7,678 bases of DNA from Lachnospiraceae bacterium UBA4292 (GCA_002395865.1 DGVE01000054.1:1-7678); one strand, 5' to 3'; numbered from the stretch's first letter, positions 1 to 6,778 are shown. Numbers and translations are program-made. Notes: generated from the letters alone by a model not told the origin.

Positions 1-755
1 TAGAAGCCGCCGCCTGTGATGTGGCTGCAGCCCTTTATCTTAACGCCTGCCGCCTTCACCTTCTTGAGTGCCTTCACATATATCCTGGTGGGCTCTATGA
101 GTGCCTCACCGAGCGTCTTGCCGAGCTCGGGGTAGTACTCCGACAGCGACTCCTTCGTCATAGGGAATATCTTCCTTACGAGTGAGAAGCCGTTCGAGTG
201 AACACCTGTCGACGCGATACCGATGATGGTGTCACCCGGCTTTATATCCTGTCCGGTGATCATATCCTTCTTATCCACCACACCCACAGCAAAGCCTGCC
301 AGATCGTACTCATCCTCAGGCATGAGTCCGGGATGTTCCGCAGTCTCTCCGCCGATGAGCGCGCACTCCGACTGAACGCAGCCCTCGGCCACTCCGCCGA
401 CGATCGTGGCGATCTTCTCGGGTATATTCTTACCGCAGGCGATATAGTCGAGGAAGAACAGAGGCTCGCCGCCCGCGCAGGCGATGTCATTTACGCACAT
501 GGCCACTGCGTCGATGCCAATGGTATCGTGCTTGTCCATAACGAACGCGAGCTTCACCTTCGTGCCGCAGCCGTCGGTACCGGATACCAGTGTGGGCTCC
601 TCCATGTCCTTTATCTTACTCATATCGAAGGCTCCCGAAAAGCCTCCGATACCGCCGAGCACCTCGGGACGCATGGTCCTCTTGATGTGCTTCTTCATAA
701 GCTCGACAGACTGATAGCCCGCCTCGATATCAACTCCGGAATTCTTGTAATCCAT
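1..755 (-). CDS. purM: Phosphoribosylformylglycinamidine cyclo-ligase (AIR synthetase), 3' end outside window
   Basis: PurM closes the imidazole ring of FGAM using ATP to give aminoimidazole ribotide, the fifth step of de novo purine synthesis in the cytoplasm. The first 251 codons are present out of the roughly 340 to 350 usual for the family; the rest lies left of the window. Visible landmarks are the N-terminal [13 protein letters not shown] (residues 1-13), the glycine-rich [10 protein letters not shown] (34-43), the SGTDGCGTK nucleotide/substrate loop (58-66), [20 protein letters not shown] (85-104), the [11 protein letters not shown] loop (133-143), STGVHSNG (182-189) and HITGGGF (245-251). 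All are hallmark PurM segments and no frame break is seen. The ATG at 755-753 has a GGAGG site at 765-761, five bases upstream. It is the last visible gene of a pyrE / small membrane protein / purM operon, 19 bases after the preceding stop. The identification is firm; only the C-terminus is unseen. Confidence 0.97.
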   Translation of the reverse strand, partial: MDYKNSGVDIEAGYQSVELMKKHIKRTMRPEVLGGIGGFSGAFDMSKIKDMEEPTLVSGTDGCGTKVKLAFVMDKHDTIGIDAVAMCVNDIACAGGEPLFFLDYIACGKNIPEKIATIVGGVAEGCVQSECALIGGETAEHPGLMPEDEYDLAGFAVGVVDKKDMITGQDIKPGDTIIGIASTGVHSNGFSLVRKIFPMTKESLSEYYPELGKTLGEALIEPTRIYVKALKKVKAAGVKIKGCSHITGGGF

Positions 756-774
756 GGTCTCCTCCAATTATAGG

Positions 775-933
775 TTAGATCAAAACGTTCTTGCGTCCCG
801 AGAGCATCATAGCTCCGTTTACTATGGTCATAACGCCGCACGCGATACCGATCACCAGTAAAACTATACCGACTGCGATATTGCCTGCGCCTGTAAATGA
901 AAGCTTCTTGTAGAGCTTCTCGTTATCATCCAT
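775..933 (-). CDS. Small single-helix membrane protein (52 aa) between pyrE and purM
   Basis: This is a short gene of 52 codons plus TAA. The protein starts MDDNEKLYKKLSFTG, followed by one hydrophobic, glycine-dotted membrane segment (about residues 16-44, IAVGIVLLVIGIACGVM and onward), and ends in a basic tail SGRKNVLI. The ATG at 933-931 follows a GAGGGGG Shine-Dalgarno sequence (about 948-942) that overlaps the pyrE TGA stop, with 8 bases of spacing. The pyrE stop is 13 bases upstream and purM begins 19 bases downstream, so translation is probably coupled to pyrE. The positive-inside rule is ambiguous: the N-terminus carries mixed charges and the C-terminus is basic. Function is unknown. 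I have an unverified impression that similar small proteins with a hydrophobic stretch and a basic hydrophobic end occur near pyrE in other Lachnospiraceae. That it is translated is inferred from the ribosome site, the spacing and the coherent membrane-protein sequence. Confidence 0.8.
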   Translation of the reverse strand: MDDNEKLYKKLSFTGAGNIAVGIVLLVIGIACGVMTIVNGAMMLSGRKNVLI

Positions 934-946
934 GACATGTTCCCCC

Positions 947-1624
947 TCAGTTCTTCACTCCGTACAGAGCGTAATATTCATCTATAGACTTCTTCATGGC
1001 ATCGTCAATGAGCACGCGGCCGCCGACCTCTCTGTTGTAGAGATAGCTGATGACCTCCTCCATGCTCACGATGGCATTTGTCTTAAAACCGTATAGCTCC
1101 GATATCTCCTGCAGCGCGCCCTTGTCGCCCTTGCCCCTCTCGCATCTGTTGAGGGACACCTCGAGGCCGAGTATCTCGACATTCGCCTGCGCGCGAAGGA
1201 TGGGTACGGTCTCCTCCATGGACTTGCCCGATGTGGTCACGTCCTCTATGATGACCACCCTGTCGCCGTCCTTAAGAGGGCTGCCGAGCAGAATACCGGT
1301 GTCGCCGTGGTCCTTTACCTCCTTGCGGTTGCTGCAGTAGCGGATCTTTTTACCGTAAAGCCTGTAAAATGCCATGACTGTAGCCACCGACAGCGGTATG
1401 CCCTTGTAGGCCGGCCCGAAGAGCACGTCGAAATCATCGCCGTAATCCTTGTGGATGGCCTTCGCGTAATACTCGCCGAGCCTCTCCAGCGCGTCACCTG
1501 TGACATACGCGCCCGCATTCATGAAAAACGGCGACTTTCTTCCGCTTTTGAGCGTGAACTCGCCGAACTTCAAAACATCGCATGAGATCATAAACTCAAT
1601 GAATTCCTGCTTGTACTGTTCCAT
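947..1624 (-). CDS. pyrE: Orotate phosphoribosyltransferase
   Basis: PyrE transfers the phosphoribosyl group of PRPP to orotate, giving orotidine 5'-monophosphate in pyrimidine synthesis; the enzyme is a cytoplasmic dimer. The 225-residue length is normal. Visible motifs are the N-terminal FGEFTLKSGRKSPFF (20-34, binding orotate and the dimer partner), GPAYKGIPL (70-78), NRKEVKDHG (99-107, carrying the lysine/histidine of the mobile catalytic loop) and the type I PRPP-binding signature VVIIEDVTTSGKS (123-135). The ATG at 1624-1622 is the first start after an in-frame TGA at 1630-1628, so no longer form is possible. The ribosome site is unexceptional: GGAG lies 13 bases from the start and GGTGG is nearer. 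It is first in the operon with the small membrane protein and purM, behind a clear promoter. With a 5' leader of only about 30 bases there is no room for a PyrR-type attenuator. The usual pyrimidine partners (pyrD, pyrF, pyrK) are not adjacent. Confidence 0.98.
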   Translation of the reverse strand: MEQYKQEFIEFMISCDVLKFGEFTLKSGRKSPFFMNAGAYVTGDALERLGEYYAKAIHKDYGDDFDVLFGPAYKGIPLSVATVMAFYRLYGKKIRYCSNRKEVKDHGDTGILLGSPLKDGDRVVIIEDVTTSGKSMEETVPILRAQANVEILGLEVSLNRCERGKGDKGALQEISELYGFKTNAIVSMEEVISYLYNREVGGRVLIDDAMKKSIDEYYALYGVKN

Positions 1625-1662
1625 ACTTCACCACCATCTCCTGTTTTTCATTTCAATTAGTT

Positions 1663-1691
1663 ATTTTACCACATGGCAAAACAAAAGTAAA
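1663..1691 (-). promoter_or_regulatory. Probable sigma-A promoter of the pyrE operon
   Basis: On the minus strand a -35-like TTTACT (1691-1686, 4 of 6 consensus bases) is followed by a 17-base spacer and a -10 TAAAAT (1668-1663, 5 of 6). Transcription would start near 1656, about 30 bases before the pyrE ATG. The surroundings are AT-rich, unlike the coding DNA. The call is by consensus matching only. Confidence 0.65.
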
Positions 1692-1722
1692 GCGAACAAA
1701 CCAAAAAAACTGTTGCTTCGAA

Positions 1723-1744
1723 ATCTGTTGGACATCTGTTGGAC
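1723..1744. repeat. Perfect tandem 11-base direct repeat (ATCTGTTGGAC x2) between divergent genes
   Basis: Two exact, abutting copies of ATCTGTTGGAC occupy 1723-1733 and 1734-1744. They lie about 30 to 50 bases upstream of the pyrE -35 and overlap the proposed -35 region of the rightward gene. The 11-base period is close to one DNA turn, so a protein bound to each copy would sit on the same face of the helix. It could be an operator for either or both promoters, or just a small tandem duplication. Confidence 0.6.
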
Positions 1745-1759
1745 ACAGGGGTTTATCAT
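1729..1759 (+). promoter_or_regulatory. Possible promoter of the 800-residue protein gene
   Basis: A -35-like TGGACA (1729-1734, 5 of 6) and a -10 TATCAT (1754-1759, 5 of 6) are separated by 19 bases, longer than ideal. The second repeat copy also contains TGGACA, but it is too close to the -10 to work with it. Transcription would start near 1766, leaving a leader of about 48 bases before the proposed ATG. The long spacer keeps confidence moderate. Confidence 0.4.
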
Positions 1760-1799
1760 GCCTGACAGATGCAAAAAAAAAGATCACGCATCAACAAAA

Positions 1800-1804
1800 A
1801 GGAG
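1800..1804 (+). promoter_or_regulatory. Ribosome-binding site that decides the start of the 800-residue protein
   Basis: AGGAG ends 9 bases before the ATG at 1814. The frame is also open from an earlier ATG at 1769, which would add 15 residues (MQKKRSRINKKENNH), but no Shine-Dalgarno match precedes that codon and it lies almost on top of the proposed transcription start. The 1814 start is therefore preferred. Confidence 0.8.
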
Positions 1805-1813
1805 AATAATCAT

Positions 1814-4216
1814 ATGCCTACAAATCCAAACGCATCCCAGGGAAAAACGTCGTCAGAGTGGATCAAGGAAGCTCTGGAAGGATTTAATGACCCGACCAAG
1901 GACCGTGACATGCTGATCGCCCGTACCATTGCTGCGAGACAGCTCGCACAGAACAGCAAAAAAGGGCTTAACGACACCAAAATTACCGAGGAGCAACTGA
2001 ATAAGCATGCAGAGGGGCTTCTCCATTCCGTATCTTTTGAGTTGTTCCTTGATCATTATCAAACAAGATACGAGACGGCGGATATCAAGAAGCTTGACGG
2101 AAGCCGTATTGAAAACAAGCTGAAAGACTGGGTCCGCTCGCAGCCTGAGGACGAATACGACGAGCTGCCGAGAGCCATATTCGGTCGTTATAAGTTCGGC
2201 AGCAAAGAAGAATATACTGCGCACCAACAGTCCCTTGCGAAGGACAAGACCGCTGCCGAGATCATTGAAGGCATCCAGAATAAAGTAAATTACAATGAGG
2301 GAAGCTATTCGGAGAGGGATCTTGCAACCATACTTGCCGCCAGACAGCTTGCGAATGCAAAACGCGGCAGCAGAAAAAACCTCGACAACACAAGAATCAG
2401 TTTGGACGATCTGGATAGGCAGATCAATAAACTGATCGTGGACCCGGTTTTTCAGGAATATACATCCGAAAGGCGTAAGCAGTTCAAGAACAAGCTCTAT
2501 CAGGACAGAAAAGCCGAGCTCATGGAAACCACCGGCTTCGAGAATTACATGGCAAATAAGAATCTGACGGATCCCGAAGAGGCATGGAAAGCCTATGTAA
2601 AACAGCACGGAGATCCAGTCAAGGTCCGCAGTTCAGAGACAGAACGCTTCTTTCCTGTAGATAAACTGACGCGCGGTCACAGTGGAGAGTTAGAGGACGA
2701 TTTCGAGGCTTATCTTAAGACTCGTGAGGATCTTAAGGAGCTGGATTCTCCCATATATGCCAGATACAAAAAGAAATTCGGCATCGTCACCGAGGAGAAA
2801 AAAGAGCCTGAGAAAAAGCCCGAACCCGCTCAGGAGTACGCGGGATACAAGGACTATTTCACCAAGAATGCAGGCGGCAGACCCGCTGACCTGAAGCAGG
2901 CTGCAAAAATGGCGGCAGCTCACGCACTTGCCGTGAAGCATCCGAACAGCCCTTATAGCGCTCAGGAGCTGGATAAAAAGACTGCCGACATGCTGAACGA
3001 CCCCACATTCCGCTTAGTCATGCGCGACAAGGCGACAATGAACGCAATGATCGCGGGAGATGCGGGGATCGTGGCGGAGAAAACGGCAGAGGCAGTCAAA
3101 GACTTCGCCGGAGTTGCATTACAGCACGATGATGACGGTGAGGAGATGCCGTTTTCTACGACCCGCGGCTTCACACTTACCTACAACCGTCTGGTTCCCG
3201 CAATACCCGAAAAGGATCTTGAAAAGACTGAGCGGGCACTGATTCCGGACATCTGCAAAAAGCAGAAGGAAGAATTCGAGAAATTCGTCGATGATAAGTC
3301 CAAGAATGATGCCATGTACCTCCTGAAGAAAGAGTACAAGGAGAAAATGCATACTCTGAAGAGCTTTGATGACGATCTCAAGGAAGACCTTGAGATGCAG
3401 TTCCGCCTTGAGAAGCTTGAAGCGGATGTCAGGAAAAGGCTCATTGACGACGAGAACGAAAAATACCGCGAAGAAGTAGATCTGAGTGCACGCAGAAACG
3501 CCGAGATCTCTGTTGCAAAGAAGCACGGGAAAACATTTTATGACATCGAAGACGATCCTGCATACGCAGCCGACATCGAAAAGGCGATCCCCGGCGAGAG
3601 AAACAAGATCCTCATGGATCACCGCAAGCTGGGCATAGGCCCCGGAACGAATGAAGGAAGAGCGCACATTCAGGCGCGTGAAAAAGCCATTGATATGGCG
3701 CACAAGAAGCAGCTCGGAAACAGAGGCCCGAAGTTCAGGAACATGATAGCTTCGGTCAATAAACTGAGGCATAATACGGGAGATGTCAGCGAAAAGGATC
3801 TGATCGGTGCAGTCAATTCTATCCTTGAATACCAGGACGGCAAGGAAAAGGGCTTCTTCTCTTCTTCAAAGAACCAGCGCTTTAACGACTCCATGACTCT
3901 TCTGGCAGAGATCACGATGGGAACGCCTGCGGAAAAGTATTACCGCGCCCAGCTGGACAAGGTAAACGCTGCGCGCGGACTTCGCCCCGGTACTCCCGGA
4001 TATCTCAAGCCTGAAGATTTTCTCCACAAGGACCCCGAGGTGGTAGATACCGCCGAGAAGGAATTGCAGGAGGAGCAGGCGGATCTTGATCTGTACAACA
4101 AGATCAAGAATTTCTCATTCCTCAAAAACGACGGACAGGATAATGAACAGGATGAGAACGAGATCGATATGGAGGATAATAAGGAAGCCGAAAACAACCC
4201 GGAGCTCTCCATTTAA
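1814..4216 (+). CDS. Uncharacterised 800-residue repeat-built helical protein
   Basis: I do not recognise a named function. The protein is very rich in Lys, Glu, Asp and Arg, has no signal peptide or membrane segment, and should be cytoplasmic and mostly alpha-helical. An internal repeat is visible. Module A occurs at residues about 33-82 (IAARQLA..., then LNDTKIT and FELFLDHY), 169-218 (LAARQLA..., LDNTRIS, DPVFQEY) and 361-406 (AAAHALA..., DPTFRLVM). Module B occurs at 91-127 (ending ELPRAIFGRYK) and 282-323 (ending ELDSPIYARYKKKFG). The order is A-B-A-B-A. A Pro/Glu/Lys linker (326-340) precedes A3. Residues about 466-560 look like long charged helices or coiled coil. A separate C-terminal domain at about 640-724 includes ILEYQDGKEKGF and a helix ending LDKVNAARGL. 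An acidic tail (773-797) ends the protein. The gene is monocistronic, with its own ribosome site, probable promoter and strong terminator. Scaffold, structural or effector-like roles are possible, but none is supported by a catalytic motif. Confidence 0.9.
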   Translation: MPTNPNASQGKTSSEWIKEALEGFNDPTKDRDMLIARTIAARQLAQNSKKGLNDTKITEEQLNKHAEGLLHSVSFELFLDHYQTRYETADIKKLDGSRIENKLKDWVRSQPEDEYDELPRAIFGRYKFGSKEEYTAHQQSLAKDKTAAEIIEGIQNKVNYNEGSYSERDLATILAARQLANAKRGSRKNLDNTRISLDDLDRQINKLIVDPVFQEYTSERRKQFKNKLYQDRKAELMETTGFENYMANKNLTDPEEAWKAYVKQHGDPVKVRSSETERFFPVDKLTRGHSGELEDDFEAYLKTREDLKELDSPIYARYKKKFGIVTEEKKEPEKKPEPAQEYAGYKDYFTKNAGGRPADLKQAAKMAAAHALAVKHPNSPYSAQELDKKTADMLNDPTFRLVMRDKATMNAMIAGDAGIVAEKTAEAVKDFAGVALQHDDDGEEMPFSTTRGFTLTYNRLVPAIPEKDLEKTERALIPDICKKQKEEFEKFVDDKSKNDAMYLLKKEYKEKMHTLKSFDDDLKEDLEMQFRLEKLEADVRKRLIDDENEKYREEVDLSARRNAEISVAKKHGKTFYDIEDDPAYAADIEKAIPGERNKILMDHRKLGIGPGTNEGRAHIQAREKAIDMAHKKQLGNRGPKFRNMIASVNKLRHNTGDVSEKDLIGAVNSILEYQDGKEKGFFSSSKNQRFNDSMTLLAEITMGTPAEKYYRAQLDKVNAARGLRPGTPGYLKPEDFLHKDPEVVDTAEKELQEEQADLDLYNKIKNFSFLKNDGQDNEQDENEIDMEDNKEAENNPELSI

Positions 4217-4247
4217 TACTTCGCTGTATGTCCACTGTCATTTAAAC

Positions 4248-4283
4248 GGCAGGCCGAAGCAAAACGCTTCGGCCTGTCTTTTT
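4248..4283 (+). terminator. Rho-independent terminator after the 800-residue protein gene
   Basis: The 11-base stem CAGGCCGAAGC / GCTTCGGCCTG (4250-4260 with 4266-4276) has a five-base AAAAC loop. It can be lengthened by a G-U and a G-C pair at its base, and TCTTTTT follows (4277-4283). It starts about 31 bases after the stop codon. The convergent GH3 gene ends at 4301, so its message could fold the same hairpin, but the minus-strand tail (CCGTTTAAAT) is a weak U-tract. It is therefore a good plus-strand terminator and at best a partial one for the minus strand. Confidence 0.9.
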
Positions 4284-4300
4284 GTCTGAAAACGGTATCA

Positions 4301-6562
4301 TTATCCGATGAATGGCTGTATTCTGAGCCTTATATCCTCCGAGGACGCGCCTATGAGGAGCTCCCCGCTGACCGCCTCAAAGCATATTCTCACGCTCTCT
4401 CCCGCCGCTATGCTCTGCCTGCCAAACGCAATCAGGCGCCTGCCGCCCTTCAGGCTGTATGCCTGCCATACCTCGTCGGATGCTCTGCTTCCGGTGTTTC
4501 TGATGGTGAAGCTGACAACACCGTCTTTGATCTCCGGGTCGCTGTACTCAAAGGTCGTATAGCTCAGGCCGTGTCCGAATGGATAGAGCACCGGCTTATC
4601 CGCATATATGTATGTCATATGATTCTTTTTGATATCATAGTCATTTATATCGGGATACTTAAAATCCTTGCCGTACCATGTCTGCGCCAGTCTTCCGGCG
4701 GGGCTTACCCTTCCTGTCAGGGCATCCGCAATGCCCCTTCCGAGCTCCATATTTCCGCTCGCGCAGGTGATTATCGCCCTCGCATCGGTCTCGTCCGTGT
4801 TGTAGGGGTAGTTGGCAATAAGGCATAAAACGGTGCTTTTGCAGGCCGCCTGACACGCGGCGAAAAGCTCCCTGTCGAAGCTGCTCATAGTGGTGTCCGG
4901 ACGGTCTATCTCCTCCTTCGCACCGATGAGCGGCGTGCTGCCCGCCGTGACTATCACATGATCGCAGGTAGCTGCCAGTTGCCTAGCCTGCCTGATACCG
5001 CTTTGCACAGTCTCTACGCGGATATCGCCCAGCTCCTGCCGCCTCCAGTCGTACACCTTCAGTCCGGCCCCGCTCTCCTGCGCGTAGAACACCTCTCTCA
5101 CGAACCAGCCGAACGGCTCGTAAAGCTCGGCCACAATGCCCCTCTCGTCGTCATGTCTGAGAAGCCTTCCGTCGGGACATCTCACAGTCACCGCGCCGTA
5201 GTTCCAGCGGATGATATCGAACTCATCCGCTTTCCCCCTTTCCGCCGTAAGCTTCAGCGCTCCGCCGTCCATATATGCGTAGAGGCCATCCCTGACTATC
5301 CTCACTTTGTCCGCGAAATCGCAGGTGATCACCTCCGCGCCCTTCTCCTTCGCCGTCTCCCTGAGGCCATCCGACACAGTGATCTTCTCGTAGGGCGTGC
5401 CGCCGTACCAGTCAGTGTACCAGCTGTCAGCGTGATTGCCGGCGATCAGTATCCTCTCCCCGGCCTTTATGTCAAGAGGCAGTATACCGCCCTCGTTTTT
5501 AAGAAGCACGACCGACTTCGCCGCGTTCTCCCTCGCAAGACGGATATTTGCCTTGCGGTCGATATCATTTACGGAGATTCCTTCGTATGGAAATGCTCCC
5601 TTCTCGCAAAATTCGCCCAGCCTCAGACGGCATAGCAGCGTGTTGTACACCGCCCTGTCGATATCGGCCTCCTCGATAAGGCCGTCCGCAAGCGCCTTAA
5701 GAGCGCACTCCCGTATCCTCCCGGGCTCCTCTGTAAATGCGTCGATGCCTGCCTTGAGCGAACCGGAAAAGGCCTCCTGTTCGTCCTTGAAAAGCCCGCT
5801 CGCGATGCCCACGCTCATGGCGCCGCCGTCACAGACCACATGACCGTCGAAGCCCGTCATGTCGCGAAGCAGCTTCACATCGGGGCTTGCCATGCAGGGC
5901 ACGCCGTTTACCGCGTTGTACGCGGTCATTATACCCAGAGCCCCATGTCCTATGCAGGACACAAAGGGTCCGAAATAATAGTTCTTAAGCTCCGGAGTTA
6001 TATTCGACGAGGCGCTGCCCCTGTTCTTCTCCGCGTTGTTCGCGTAAAAATGCTTCAGTGTGGCGCCTATCCTTACATACTTAGCGTCCTCGCCCCTCAT
6101 ACCGCGTATGTAGCTGCCCGCTATCTCGCCCGCCAGATACGGGTCCTCACCGTAGCCCTCCTCGTTCCTGCCCCAGCGGCCGTCGCGCTCCATATCCACG
6201 GTGGGCGCCCAATAGCTCTTGCACGGGTGCAGCCCATCGTTATACAGCGCTCTGCCCTCCACTCCGACAGCCTCGCCTATCCTCTTCATAAGCTCCCTGT
6301 CGAAAGTAGCCGCAAGGCCTATCGGCTGGGTAAATGAAGCCGTCTCCACGGGCGTCCCGTAGTCAAATGACTGGTCGTGCCTGGCCTGAACGCCGTGCGC
6401 AGCCTCGCCGCCCACGCTTCCGGCGGGAATACCGAGCCTCTCTACGGCAGGATATGCCGTGGCCAGCATCCCGGCCTTCTCCTCTGTGGTGAGCTCGGAA
6501 ACAGCCCACGCGACGCGCTCCTGCGGTGAAAGCTTCTCGTCAAACAGTTTATTTCTCGCCAT
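4301..6562 (-). CDS. Intracellular glycoside hydrolase family 3 (beta-glucosidase/beta-xylosidase type)
   Basis: GH3 enzymes are retaining exo-glycosidases that remove terminal beta-linked sugars. The 753 residues show an N-terminal TIM-barrel domain (about 20-320), an alpha/beta sandwich (about 340-660) and a short fibronectin III-like domain (about 672-753). Motifs include GGEAAHGV (51-58), WAPTVDMERDGRWGR (118-132), GEDPYLAG (138-145), KHFYANN (170-176) and VVCDGGAM (242-249), whose Asp245 is the expected nucleophile. AKEEIDR (548-554) probably supplies the acid/base Glu, and YPFGHGLSYTTFEYS (660-674) is the typical link to the last domain. A beta-rich insertion lies at about 422-492. The residue after the nucleophile is Gly, not the common Trp or Cys, so substrate specificity should not be assumed. 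There is no signal peptide, so it probably acts on imported oligosaccharides, though no transporter is adjacent. GGAGGG (6572-6567) sits 4 bases before the ATG. Confidence 0.95.
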   Translation of the reverse strand: MARNKLFDEKLSPQERVAWAVSELTTEEKAGMLATAYPAVERLGIPAGSVGGEAAHGVQARHDQSFDYGTPVETASFTQPIGLAATFDRELMKRIGEAVGVEGRALYNDGLHPCKSYWAPTVDMERDGRWGRNEEGYGEDPYLAGEIAGSYIRGMRGEDAKYVRIGATLKHFYANNAEKNRGSASSNITPELKNYYFGPFVSCIGHGALGIMTAYNAVNGVPCMASPDVKLLRDMTGFDGHVVCDGGAMSVGIASGLFKDEQEAFSGSLKAGIDAFTEEPGRIRECALKALADGLIEEADIDRAVYNTLLCRLRLGEFCEKGAFPYEGISVNDIDRKANIRLARENAAKSVVLLKNEGGILPLDIKAGERILIAGNHADSWYTDWYGGTPYEKITVSDGLRETAKEKGAEVITCDFADKVRIVRDGLYAYMDGGALKLTAERGKADEFDIIRWNYGAVTVRCPDGRLLRHDDERGIVAELYEPFGWFVREVFYAQESGAGLKVYDWRRQELGDIRVETVQSGIRQARQLAATCDHVIVTAGSTPLIGAKEEIDRPDTTMSSFDRELFAACQAACKSTVLCLIANYPYNTDETDARAIITCASGNMELGRGIADALTGRVSPAGRLAQTWYGKDFKYPDINDYDIKKNHMTYIYADKPVLYPFGHGLSYTTFEYSDPEIKDGVVSFTIRNTGSRASDEVWQAYSLKGGRRLIAFGRQSIAAGESVRICFEAVSGELLIGASSEDIRLRIQPFIG

Positions 6563-6583
6563 ATGTCCCTCCGGTCAGTTTAT

Positions 6584-6593
6584 CTGAATTCAG
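6584..6593. repeat. 10-base palindrome at the GH3 transcription start (possible operator)
   Basis: CTGAATTCAG is a perfect palindrome touching the downstream edge of the GH3 -10 element, so it would cover the start of transcription. That is a suitable place for a repressor site, but a 10-base palindrome can arise by chance and it does not match an operator I recognise. Confidence 0.25.
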
Positions 6594-6620
6594 TATAATT
6601 CCTGTGACCGCATATAGCAA
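6592..6620 (-). promoter_or_regulatory. Probable sigma-A promoter of the GH3 gene
   Basis: On the minus strand TTGCTA (6620-6615, 4 of 6 consensus bases) is followed by a 17-base spacer and TATACT (6597-6592, 5 of 6). The predicted start is near 6585, giving a leader of about 22 bases that includes the GGAGGG ribosome site. It lies just downstream, in the direction of transcription, of the terminator of the MATE gene, which fits an independent unit. Confidence 0.65.
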
Positions 6621-6648
6621 GTAAGAAATAGAATTTTTCGGCTGCTTG

Positions 6649-6662
6649 GCGGTTTGAACCGC
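6649..6662. repeat. Inverted repeat GCGGTT-TG-AACCGC upstream of the GH3 promoter
   Basis: Two six-base arms with a two-base centre form a 14-base inverted repeat about 29 bases upstream of the GH3 -35. The loop is too short for an RNA hairpin, so a DNA-binding site is the better reading, for example for an activator or a LacI-like regulator of sugar use. No match to a specific operator is claimed. Confidence 0.3.
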
Positions 6663-6670
6663 ATGAATCA

Positions 6671-6700
6671 AAAACTCAGGGGCGGAAATTCCGCCCCTGA
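6671..6700 (-). terminator. Rho-independent terminator of the MATE-family gene
   Basis: A ten-base GC-rich stem (TCAGGGGCGG at 6676-6685 with CCGCCCCTGA at 6691-6700) encloses a five-base loop. Read on the minus strand it is followed directly by GTTTTTG, a U-tract, whereas on the plus strand it is followed by the weaker ATTATTTCC. It therefore ends minus-strand transcription about 80 bases after the stop of the gene at 6779 and insulates the GH3 promoter. Confidence 0.85.
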
Positions 6701-6778
6701 ATTATTTCCTGTATTACTTGCTGCCGTTATGCCTTTTTACGCCTTTTGGTCAGCACCATCGTATATGGTCACGTCCGC

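Noticed and set aside
198..773. 191-codon plus-strand open frame opposite purM.
   Set aside because: The minus strand encodes a clear PurM over the same bases; the plus-strand translation has no recognisable features and no ribosome site.
1773..1781. Run of nine A bases as a possible slippage or frameshift site.
   Set aside because: It lies in the leader before the chosen start codon, so slippage there would not alter the protein.
1769..1813. Longer N-terminus of the 800-residue protein starting at the ATG at 1769.
   Set aside because: No ribosome site precedes that ATG and it lies about at the predicted transcription start, while AGGAG is ideally placed for the ATG at 1814.
3119..3772. 217-codon minus-strand open frame with hydrophobic, membrane-like translation inside the 800-residue protein gene.
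   Set aside because: The antisense of Lys/Glu-rich codons reads as Phe/Leu-rich sequence, so the apparent membrane protein is an artefact. No ribosome site or promoter supports it.
4958..5635. 225-codon plus-strand open frame opposite the GH3 gene, with others at 5436-5843 and 5840-6337.
   Set aside because: These are antisense shadows of a GC-rich, strongly conserved GH3 gene and do not resemble a protein family.
6737..6778. In-frame continuation after the MATE-fusion stop codon (TGA, then 13 codons reading ADVTIYDGADQKA, then TAA), suggesting a premature stop or readthrough.
   Set aside because: The residues before the TGA (NSSTIHLS) already look like the final beta strand of the domain, and a good terminator follows soon after. 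A natural end at the TGA is simpler.
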